Assembly (NCBI GenBank): GCA_013396915.1
Contig: VWZL01002491.1
Location: 518,393-582,392, forward strand
Length of the DNA: 64,000 nt
Source: Stercorarius parasiticus
Taxonomy: Eukaryota; Chordata; Aves; Charadriiformes; Stercorariidae
Direction: 5' to 3'
The notes under the pieces were generated by a model. It did no database searches. It saw only the letters and a list, made by a program, of their open reading frames with translations, and had not been told where the DNA came from. Shown here one piece after another: positions 51,715 to 62,300 of this stretch (position 1 is its first letter; every line of letters begins with the position of its first letter). The position numbers and the translations under genes are program-made.

Positions 51715-52212
51715 GAACCTTCACAGCACAAGAAGGACATGGACCTGTTGGAGCAGGTCCAGAGGAGAGCCACAAAGATGATCAGAGGGCTGGAGCACCT
51801 CTCCTATCAAGACAGGCTGAGGGAGTTGGGGTTCTTCAGCCTGGAGAACAGAAGGCTTCAGGGAGACCTGATAGCGGCCTCCCAATACCTGAAGGGGGCC
51901 TACAGGAAAGCTGGGGTGGGACTCTTTATCAGGGAGTGGAGCGATAGGATGAGGAGTAACACTTTTAAACAGAAAGAGGGGAGATTTAAACTAGATATCA
52001 GGAAGAAATTCTTTACTGTGAGGGCGGTGAGACACTGGCCCAGGTCGCCCAGAGAAGCTGTGGCTGCCCCATCCCTGGAGGTGTCCGAGGCCAGGCTGGA
52101 TGGGGCTTTGAGCAGCCTGGTCTACTGGGAGGTGTCCCTGCCCAAGGCAGGGGGTTGGAACTAAATGATCTTTAATGTCCCTTCCAACCCAAACCATTCT
52201 ATGATTCTGTGT
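51715..52212 (+). repeat. CR1 LINE 3' end (copy A of a near-identical pair)
   Basis: This 5'-truncated CR1 starts at about 51715-51724 within '[21 protein letters not shown]' and keeps an open frame of 153 codons (51703-52164). The frame includes [20 protein letters not shown] and [20 protein letters not shown]. It ends with ttctatgattctgtg. A change at 52125 (ctactgg, where copy B has ctagtgg) removes the usual stop and lengthens the frame. It belongs to a different subfamily from the 23.6-kb and 37.4-kb copies. It is antisense to the host gene. Confidence 0.96.
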
Positions 52213-54490
52213 GCTCCTAGAATAAAAGATTGTCAGCTAAGAATGACCTACTCCTCCTTATGCTTGACCAGTGTGTGCATCCACCCTTATTTCCCCAATG
52301 TATGTCTTCAGGCAAAGCGACCGCTTTAATTTCCTCCATTCCTTCATAATAACTGGTAAGAACCTATTCACAACAGGATATGAAATAAAAATCAAAGCTA
52401 AATAATGGCTGATATTTCTAAGGTCATCAATAGTACCCACATGCCCCAACCTCTCCAGAAAATGAGCATCCAAACATATAGATGACTTAAAAAATGCTAC
52501 TCAGCTATGATCTGTGACTTACAGAATTTGAGAAGCAGGAAGAGTACTTGTGAAGAAGTGCGCAGGACACTAGCAATTATCAATACAAATACCAATTTGG
52601 CTGGAAAAAAAAAAAATGTTTCCCGTCATATTTTCCTGGTTATACAATAACTTTGGGAACTTCAGTTAAACTGCATAATAACAAAATGTTATTCAAATCA
52701 TGTCTGCAGGTCTTTTACAAAAACAGTATTAATGTTCACCTTATGAGGTCAAGAAAAACAACCTCCTTAACAATGTTTTCAGGTCAAAGAAATAACTTTG
52801 TTATTGAAAGTTCAAAACACTCAGTCAAATTCTACCACTAGCGGAATATTGAATATGAAAGTTTATTTTACTTACATGATTAGAGCAGAAACAGAAATGA
52901 CAGTAAACATTAATTAATTCCTAAAACATTTCACAGAACTAAGACTGCAAAGATATCGTTAGTCAAAACAAATTTAGTGATGTCTTTAACTAATTCTGAA
53001 TGTTGTTTTTTCATATTTTCTTTCTATTCCTAAAACAGAAGACAAGAAAACCCACCAACTTTCAGAACAGAAGGTTGTAGCAATTATATCAATTTCCTGA
53101 GCAGCAGGGCAAAATAGTCAATTCAATTAAAGAGTATGTACTAGACCAATTGTATTATCGTTCCTTGTGGAGCAAAGGGCTCTACGTGTCAACAAACTGG
53201 CAGTGAAAGAAGAGTCAATTGGTAAAAGACCAATTTAATTTGGTTTTAAAACATTCACACAGAAGCTACAAAGCTGAAAAATGGACTGGTTTAATCCTCC
53301 TTTTCTGAAGCCCATTAACTGCTTTCTAATAATCACTGCTTAGATCTAGAAACATTTTTTAAAATTGTGAATGATTGGTACTTCAACTTCAGAGAAAACT
53401 GTAACCATTCCTCATCCCACTACTGTTTTCCCTCTACAGTTCCTAAGAATGACTAGCAGGGCACCTGCCTGTCATATCATGAGAAGGATGATTTCATTCC
53501 TTTATTAAGATGACACCAACGGAGTCACTTCACTTTTGTTGTTACAAATTATTCACATCAAAAAGGAAAAAACATGGAATATTGAAAAGAGAAAATTATA
53601 TCACAGGAAACATAATAAAAGCAAAGCAATAGGACGTATCTGCTTCCCCAGTGGAGAAGCAAAGCTGTCCAGATAGATGGCTATGCAATTTTTTAAAATC
53701 TCTAATTTTAGAGATTTCAGAAACTACCTATGCCATCTTTCCTTTTAGCATATCTAAACTAAACATCTCTTACTGATATTTAGGCCCATTTCTTCTTTTA
53801 GCCCTCTTTCTCCATCTCCTTCCCCCACCATCAGTCAGACATCTTCAGCTGCTCGTCTGCAGTATCACCCTTTAAATCTTCCCTTCGTGAGGTTAACAAG
53901 TGAAATCATTTCAGTATTTCTTCAAGTCATTTCTTCTAGACCTCTTTGCAATTTTTACTATCCTCTGAACTCACAAGTTGAAACCGGAAAGAGCTGAGTA
54001 GAGCAAAAGGACTGCTTTATAAGTTTCACTTAAAAGACTGTTCTTCAAGGTGACTAAACCTGTTTTATGTCTTTGCATTAATTTTCATTTTGTTCCCTTT
54101 GTATCCTGAGCTACTGTTTGAACAATATTAACACAAGTGTCAGCTTAGCAATAGACTTTTAAAAGTATAATATTACTTAGTATGATCATTTAAATAACTT
54201 GCTTTTGCTACATTGTAAGTTTAAAAAGCCTTTAAAAACCTTATTAATATTATATATCTTTAATAAAAATTGAATTTCTTTCCCTCTGCAAACTTCAGAA
54301 ATGTTATTGCAATGATGTACCATTTACTATTTTCTTTTGACAAAAAACACAATTAACCTTAGCACACCCGTTATCATCTTGTTAGTAAGTTGTTACTACT
54401 GTATCTTGTACAATCAATTTAAATTGAAAATACCAAGATAAAAAAAATACCTTCCTCCACAATTTGCTTGATTTCACCATACTGACTGAG

Positions 54491-54522
54491 GTTAAACAAA
54501 GGTAACGTTAAACAAAGGTAAC
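54491..54522. repeat. 16-bp perfect tandem duplication
   Basis: The unit gttaaacaaaggtaac occurs twice with no spacer and no mismatch, a recent slippage or duplication event. On the minus strand it lies just upstream of an AG (cctcag) with a pyrimidine-rich context. Confidence 0.95.
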
Positions 54523-54721
54523 GTTTAAATATTATGAAAATCAGTTTAAAAAATATGAGCAAGAATTTAAGCAGTAGGGTATTTCATGAAAATAAAAATT
54601 CACACACAAAGAAGTTCATCCACAGCGAGTGCAACCCCAGTAACTCTGCATTCATGGTAATGGAGAGAGCGTGTAAGTGGACCTGAACAGAAACTGGCCG
54701 TTTAATATCATAGAATCATGC

Positions 54722-54746
54722 AGTTTATCACTGTGAATGATAAACT
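54722..54746. repeat. inverted repeat (9-bp arms, 7-base loop)
   Basis: Arms agtttatca and tgataaact are exact reverse complements around ctgtgaa. It directly follows an isolated atcatagaatcatg string. Function is unknown. Confidence 0.65.
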
Positions 54747-54984
54747 ATGTGAAAGCATCCCATAGATGGAATTCTATTTAATGATCTGATTGAGTATTTG
54801 TAAACTTAGGAGTATAAATTCACACTCATATTAGCATGATAAGGAGTCTACGCATCACAATAACACACATGCATTTTCACCAATTGCTTTAAAAGATTAA
54901 ATTCTGTCATACTAGAATATCACTCCAACTTTTCACCTCAAATGAGGCCAGTTTATTATTTTATGTTAAGTTATTATGCTTCCT

Positions 54985-55002
54985 CCCCACCCCCCCTCCC
55001 CC
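54985..55002. repeat. C-rich tract, possible G-quadruplex on the minus strand
   Basis: Runs of 4, 7 and 5 C separated by single bases. On the minus strand the 7-base G run can be split to supply four G3 blocks, the minimum for a quadruplex. Confidence 0.6.
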
Positions 55003-55239
55003 AAAATCAGAAGTCCTGGCTCTTTTACATTTGGCTACTACAACAGGTGTAGAATAATCACCACTAAAACAACTTCCTCAAACTACACCAGCCAAGCATA
55101 AAGAAAAACACACACGGAATGTGAGGCATCTTTACGGAGCAACTGAAATTGTAACGACAGCAATGGTACTGTGCAATTTAATCTTCTAACTGCAAAACCA
55201 CGTCTTGACAGACTAATAACTGTATGCCGCGCTGTCACT

Positions 55240-55640
55240 CTGTTCAAAGACGGATTCAAACTGAAGGTGAAGAACCATTAGGGTGGACAGGAGGGGAGCC
55301 GAAAATGAATCTTACCAAAGGCAAAGAATAGAGCTTGCTTAGCTGGGTAAATCAAAGTCTGGTAGGGAATATGATTGCTGTGTATAAATACATCAAAGGA
55401 GTAAACACCAGGAAGAATGAAGAGCTACTGAAGTCATAGAAAATGGCTGCACTATCACAAATATGTATAAAACGAATGATTACTTTTGTGGAAATAAAGG
55501 AGCTTTGTGAAAACATTTTAACTTCAATGGTGAGGAAATCCGCTTTTGAAAACAGATGGATGAGTTTATGAAAATGTTTGCTTGCAACATCACCTAGATG
55601 ACGGAAAAGGTTCCTGCTGGCCCTAAGCCTTTGTTACTAA
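55240..55640 (+). repeat. ancient CR1-type LINE fragment
   Basis: The plus strand keeps the order of an old amniote CR1 3' coding end. At about 55360-55420, 'gggaatatgattgctgtgtataaatacatcaaaggagtaaacaccagg' type sequence encodes NMIAVYKYIKGVNTRKNEEL. After it comes a decayed stretch, then 'gatggatgagtttatgaaaat' at 55555 and a 'ttcctgctggccctaa' type tail at 55610. Frame breaks are numerous. Its age resembles that of the 1640-2140 fragment. Boundaries are approximate. Confidence 0.65.
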
Positions 55641-57714
55641 GATGTCAGAAGACCGTTTAAATGTACTATGTGTATTTGCAAGACTTGGAGCCCAGCAGAT
55701 AAAACCTGTAACCCTTCACTTTTTGTAAATTACTACGTACGTCAGCAGTTAGTAAAAAATAAGTAAATTTATTTTAATGAAAAGGTTAATAATGGAATCA
55801 AATCTTGGGTAAAATAATACTTAGTATGCATGAAAACCAAGGATTGAAAAGTTACTGTACGCTTCCCTTCCAAACTTAATTTAAACACATAATTTGAGAC
55901 ACTGTTCCGGTCACAATAATTAATACAGAAGATAAACACATCATTAAATATGCCCAGTTCATAAGAAGAGCCAAAATACGACCAAACAGGACAAATGATT
56001 GCCAGAAGAACAGGGTGATTACTTCCCTGTTCAAGATGTTTTCAAGTAGCCCTTATTTATATGAACTCTAAATAAAGTTCAAAGGAACTGGATGTAAAGA
56101 GATGAGTATCAGTCTTTACAATGAAACAAAGACAAGATCAAGCATATCAGATTACTGTAATTTTTCCAGCTCCTCAGGATGCCTCTTCTAGTTAGAATGG
56201 AGAAGTGAATTGATTACTTTGCAAATAATACAGCTGCAATTGATTTTTTTACCACCACTAGCCTTACCACAGATGAATAGAGCTTTAAAAAGGATTTTCA
56301 AAACAAATGAAGTTCTGTGGTTGATGCCCATAGAATACAAATGAAGTGTTATTAGTTTTGAAAAAAAAAATATAAATCAGTGTAATCATTTTACAAAAAA
56401 AGCATTATCAGCTTACAGTAGTTAATACAGGTGTGATGTGAACGAAATAGCTTTTCACCTTTTCTAATGCCTAAAGAGAAGGCAATGGGTAAGGAAAAAT
56501 CTATTCTTATTTACTTATGCACATGGGACTTAACCAGAAGAGTGCTAATATACCTGTTACTTAGGGCAGAAAACACATCTTTTTTTATGTTCTCAGTGAA
56601 GAGCTGATATAAGCACTTCAAAGAATGCCACTGAATGCCTTCACTTTCGCAAGGACGCAGCGATACAGTTACTCAACACTCATGTTAATGAGTGTTGCAA
56701 GAACACATCCCCAGTGAGAAAAGCAGAGCCAAAAAGTTCCTTTTAAACATTTTGAATATACACGTGAATACTTTCTCCACTGACATCTCACCACCAACTC
56801 TGCAAAAGCGTAACAGTAATAATAACCCTTATATTTCAGTTTAAATGCTGCTTTACACTATTTCCCCCTGTTCATCCGTGCTGCCACTGAAGAGATGCAC
56901 TTCATCCTTGTTCCTTCCAAGCTCTAGCGTGTACACACAAACGCTGTCAAATTGTCAATACAGGAATGTATATTTAAATAACCACATGCCAGAAAGGGGA
57001 AATAAACCCCACAGATTTTAATAAGGATAATGACTATGCTATACAGGAAAGAGATCAGATGCAAACAAAGATTAAACTGAAAAGGCACTTTGTATATTAC
57101 GCTCTGTACGATGGATGCGGCTTGCAACTACAAGTCGTACAAAGTACCCTTCGTAGTAAGAGTTACAAGTTTCTCAGGTGGTTTTTGGAGAGAAACATCT
57201 GATCATATCACTTCCTAGCACTACCTGTTAATTCACCTACGTAGGCATAATAAGCAACTTATGGTCTTGAAAGAAGGCACTCGCTGGGACGGCAACTCCA
57301 AAAGGGAAAAATTAAGATCTGACAGGATAAAATGTAAAACTACGCTTCTCTTAGAAAATACTGTTCAAATATTTTATTATTATGATTAGAATTAATGTCT
57401 ACAAAAGTCATATCTCATTCTGTCTTAGGAGACCATCCAGATGCCATTTAAGTAACGTTTTTTTCTTCAAGAAGGCAGATATAAATATGGAGCTCAGCTG
57501 GATAAATACCAAAATAAACTACCTTCTATTTATATTATACAACTTACTATTTTAAATAATGATCTCAAGATTTATATCCACTTTCATTATTTTTAAAGCC
57601 CTGGGGCTGGAGGGACTTTCAGGGAGAATGCACTGAATTGCACTGAATTCCTGGGATTAATCTTAACGTCTTCTGTAAATTCACGGAGCTCACAGTTTGC
57701 TACACAGTAATAAG
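55641..57714. other. intronic DNA without recognised genes
   Basis: A perfect 10-bp-arm hairpin at 56674-56697 and a small 10-bp tandem duplication (gcactgaatt, 57630-57649) are the only structures noted. Confidence 0.5.
56674..56697. repeat. perfect inverted repeat (10-bp arms, 4-base loop)
   Basis: Arms caacactcat and atgagtgttg pair exactly around gtta, giving a compact hairpin. There is no following T run, so it does not look like a polymerase III or bacterial terminator. Confidence 0.75.
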
Positions 57715-57995
57715 TCCTTAACTTTGAATGTCTTAAGGAGAGGGCAAAGAAGGGATGTTATCGCTGTCTCCAACGACCTGACGGGTAGGTTGCAGAGAAA
57801 ATGGAGTCAGAGGCTTCTCAGAGATGCACAGAAAGAGGATCAGACACAATGGACATAAACTGCAACATGAGATACAAGGAGAACAAATTGACCGGACAAG
57901 CATCTGAGCAATCAGATCTAACTTTGAAGTTCTCCCTGCTTTTAGCTGGGGTTTGGACTGGAGACCTCCAGAGGTTCTTTCACCATAAACTATTC
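57715..57995 (+). repeat. CR1 LINE 3'-end fragment with internal deletion
   Basis: Sequence of the type 'gagggcaaagaagggatgttatcgctgtct' at 57740 matches the GDVIAVY region. It continues through 'acaatggacataaactgcaac' at 57846, then jumps to 'gagcaatcagatctaactttgaagtt' at 57907 and the tail 'ggagacctccagaggttctttcacc' at 57959. Most of the segment normally encoding RKNFFTxRVVKHW is missing. The terminus (actattctgt) is incomplete. Confidence 0.85.
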
Positions 57996-58747
57996 TGTAT
58001 TTACCAGACTCATAACTTCTGTATCCACAGCAAGTGAGTTTTGTGCTATATCTACATTAATTTGATGAAGAAATCCAATATGAAATACTCCAGTTAGAGA
58101 GAATTATTACTAAAACTTCGTTATCAGTGAAAATTAGTCATTTCTGTAAAACCCTCATATGTACACAGCAGAGAATTTCTCAGACACTACCACCGGGAAT
58201 AAAACAAAAATAAAATTACCTCAAATGAAAACAACTCAAAGCCTGCACAAAGAGATGGCATTAAGAGACAAAGGAGTAATGATGATTCTATATACATACA
58301 AACAGCTTTTATTTCACTCATTTGAGAATATCTGACAGCTTGAATGGTTTTTCACTACCTGGACTGCTAGTTAATATGGCAATTTTAACAAGACTGCAAT
58401 CTGTAACAATGTCAGTCTTGCGTATTTTTCTTGTCACTGTAAAGAATAATAAGAAAAGGAAAAGACAAGAAAGTAAAATGAGGACAGCATGAAACAAGAA
58501 AATAAAAGAAGAAAGAAAGGCAAAAGATTTACCTTCCCCCAGTTTTCTGTAAGGTATGTTCATCAAGGGGTAACAGAATGAAAAATTAGAACTATGAATA
58601 AAGTTCAAGTGAGATAAATTAATAACGTAGGACTAGAACAGCAAAATTTATAGAGCATATTGGTCTAAAAATTAGTTTTACCAACTTTAAGCATATATGT
58701 GTTCAAAACAAGTATTCTGTTACCAGCAGTTCTGACTTGTTTCCACA

Positions 58748-59334
58748 GAAGATCCTGGGCTGCATCAAAAGAAGTATGGCCAGCAGGGCGAGGGAGGTGA
58801 TTCTACCCCTCTAAGTCCACCCCCGTGAGACCCCACCTGGAGCACTGCGTCCAGCTCTGGAGTTCTCAGCACAAGAAGGACATGGAGCTGTTGGAACAGG
58901 TCCAGAGGAGGGCCACGAAGATGATCAGAGGGCTGCAGCACCTTTCCTATCAAGACAGGCTGAGGGAGTTGGGGTTCTTCAGCCTGGAGAACAGAAGGCT
59001 TCAGGGAGACCTGATAGCGGCCTCCCAATACCTGAAGGGGGCCTACAGGAAAGCTGGGGTGGGACTCTTTATCAGGGAGTGGAGCGATAGGATGAGGAGT
59101 AACACTTTTAAACAGAAAGAGGGGAGATTTAAACTAGATATCAGGAAGAAATTCTTTACTGTGAGGGTGGTGAGACACTGGCCCAGGTCGCCCAGAGAAG
59201 CTGTGGCTGCCCCATCCCTGGAGGTGTCCGAGGCCAGGCTGGATGGGGCTTTGAGCAGCCTGGTCTAGTGGGAGGTGTCTTGGAACTAGGTGATCTTTAA
59301 AGTCACTTCCAACTCAAACCGTTCTATGATTCTA
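58748..59334 (+). repeat. CR1 LINE 3' end (copy B of a near-identical pair)
   Basis: This 5'-truncated CR1 begins near gatcctgggctgcatc, where the family has 'ILGCIKRSMASRAREV', and has an open frame of 147 codons at 58825-59268. The frame starts [20 protein letters not shown] and contains [20 protein letters not shown]. It ends at 59334 with ttctatgattctaag. Compared with copy A it lacks about 20 bases after gggaggtgtc (59279). Positions 58945-59267 differ from copy A at a single base. It is antisense to the host gene. Confidence 0.96.
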
Positions 59335-62300
59335 AGATCACTACTCTCAAGTTCATGCCTACATAGACCATCTCCAAAACGATGCCCATCAATGTAGATA
59401 GCCATAGCATACAAGTAACAGAACTTCTGCTCCTTCTAGATATTTTCCTATTTATACATACAAAGAGATTGTATTAATCCCTCTCGCAAGAGGATTGCTT
59501 TGAGAAAATAGAATAATACAAATCCAATGTGGCATGTATTAAACTTTAACTAATGTGAAATGTAATTGCAAATAGAGATTCGCATTTGTACAAATGTGTT
59601 TCTAATGCAAGGCACAGCGAGATTCTTGGATCTTTGTTTTCTTGGTGTTATTTAAAGCTCTTGCCAGTAACTGGCAAGAAAACAATATCATTGTAAATAT
59701 ATTTTTATTTGGCGTGCTGAGGGAAGAGTGTGAAAATAATAGGTCGCTTTTACCAAGCCATTTGTACAGGAGGATAAGGGGAAGTAAAAGTAATAAAAAC
59801 TGCCTTTGACAGTATAAACGTGGAATCAAAGAATGAAGATCATTTTAAAGGACAATTCTGGACTCAGTGACACTGAAAAACATTTGTGGCTATAATAGAT
59901 AATCATTAAATTCACAATGCTGTGATGAACCCAGGATGTATAGAGGAAAATACTGAACGTTAGGAAAAGGCTGGGTTGGAGTCACAAGACGAGCGAGCAG
60001 GAAAGGTGGTGCTAAGGTTGCTCTGCTTCCCTCAGCAGCACAGCGTGGCCCATGGGGGAGCTGCTGAAAAGCACCCTATTTCTGCCCCCTCAAGCACATC
60101 ATTAACGCTGTGTCTGAAACAGATGTAATCATGCTTGGGAAAGCATCCAGTTGCGGCATCCATGATTCCCAAGGGACACTGAAATACTGGAGGGTTCAAA
60201 AGAAACCCACAAGAATGACAGTAAGACTGGAAAAAAACTGAAGAAAAGGTGATGGAGTACATGGTAAGTATTTACAACAGCAGCACATCCTTTATAGGAG
60301 GAAGCTCTTCTTTCTAGCATAAAACTGTATTTCAAGACTAGTCCGTGGAAAGCTACACTTAATATGAATCAAATATTTTTAAACAGTGACAATAATTAAC
60401 AGTCAGAACAGTAGTCTAGACTACTAGATTAGTAGGAGTCTAGTGTGTATCCCATTTCTAGAAATACTTAAGCCAGGAGGACTGGATCTTTTTTTGGAAA
60501 TATATGATCTAGTTCAAACAGCAATTAATTTATGAAAGCCTATGTGTTAGTTTATGTCTCATTTCACATTATATGATCACAGCAGCGTTTTATGGATTTA
60601 TCATCTATGAGATATAACACCAAGGCAGCAATGGAATCAAGTGCTTGCGTGAAAAAGTAATGGCAAGTGACTAATGTACTTAAAGCCAGATTTAAAAAAA
60701 AAAAAACAAACAACAAAACAACAGATGACCTGCAAGCTCTCCACCTTCTTGTTTAATACGCTTAACTGACTGTCTATGTCTGATAGCTGTTTGTACTGCC
60801 TCCCTGAAGGCACAGAATATGTTCGTCTAATACAGACCAAGCAGTTTTGCTTTTTTTTTTCCTGTTTCTTCAAAACATATGAAATCAGCTTCCTGATAAT
60901 AAAGAATTCAAGAGATTTTTGAAATGACACCATCACCACAATTTAAAGGTCCTTAAAGCATTTCAAAATAAAACCTAACCATCAACATTTCATGATGAAA
61001 ATAAACAGAATCCCAGCCCTAGCACCCTTTTGCACAGTCTAAAGAAGTGAGCGTTGACACTATAATCTAACAAAGAGCACAGTAGCTCCCAAGTATCTGC
61101 CCGTTTAACAGTCAAGTTTGCAGGTCTGAGCTGGTCTTCCCGCTAAACAAACAGCTTGTGATTCTGCACAACCTTGTGCTAGTTTTTCTGTGTTTCTCAG
61201 GAATGACATTTGTGGACTGACTTACTCTCATCTTCATGTTGCTTAGCTCAGCTCAAACCACATAAGTACTAGCTAATCCACGAGGAACCATGGAATGGCT
61301 CTGGATTTGGAAGTCCTGAAGTCTCACTGACTAATATTTTCAGTTTATTATTTCATCACGGAGATTAGTCCATTGACCATACGGTTAAAAGATTAACACC
61401 TAGCTTTGAAAACAATAAGCGTCTACATGAAATATCACAACAAAATTACCTTAGAAGAGGTCCCGAAGATCAATATAAGGCAACTATTTTCCATTCCCAA
61501 GGATTGTTTTCTAGTAGTATATATGAAGTTTAACTCCTTGGATCTGTCTTCAATAACTCTTACAAATTAGAGTGCCATCAAGAATACTGATTCACTAAAA
61601 TAAACATTCTTAAGCATGAATGCCTGCTTAATCTAAGGTAGGAGTCCTCGTGCTAAGGATGCTGATGGCACCTTAGCTCACTCCTGAGAACGTTCCCGCA
61701 GATAAACAGCCTCAACTTTTGAAGCTTCAGTGCTTTTGGAAAGCTGGGAGTTAGAGAGCTCTGCAAACTCAGCTGTAAGCACCCCTACAGTTTCTAGTTA
61801 GTTTGCCTCGGGCTGAGGAATTAAGCTCTGATGTCCTAAATAAAATCCCAGAGCTACATTTCCAGTCGTTGCTGTCAAGTTTACCTAGCTGTTTCCAGGG
61901 TCACTGTCTCGCAGACGGTTCACCATGACATACCTCGCTGGTTCAGTGCTCAGAGGTCAGATTTAGAACCTTCAATTCATGAGACAAGTGACCATGTGCT
62001 GCTGCTGAAGGACAATCCCATGATGTAAACGAGCTCTGGATTGTGTTTTTAGACAGGAGAGATCCAGTTAGTTCAGGTACCGTGTACCTCTGAGTGACAG
62101 TTCAGAGCAGCCTGATCAGCAAAAACACCTGTAAGCAGCAGACCTCAGGCAACCCAAAAGCTACTCCAACTTGAAAAGCTGAAATTCCTGACAGGGTCAG
62201 GACCACGGTCATGTTGGTGTGGCTGACAAGATTGTCATCGCCACTCAGCAGATGTGGGGTTCCCGAGAAGCCTACTTCACAAACACCTTACGCTGGAATT

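Larger units (their letters stand above)
52213..55239. other. intronic DNA without recognised genes
   Basis: Contains a 16-bp perfect tandem duplication at 54491-54522, a 9-bp-arm hairpin at 54722-54746 and a C-rich tract at 54985-55002. The string atcatagaatcatg at 54710-54723 looks like a CR1 terminus but has no CR1 body attached. Confidence 0.5.

Noticed and set aside
54710..54723. String atcatagaatcatg resembling a CR1 3' end on the minus strand
   Set aside because: No CR1 body follows on either side, and the motif is short enough to be chance. The same applies to atgattctac at 28741.
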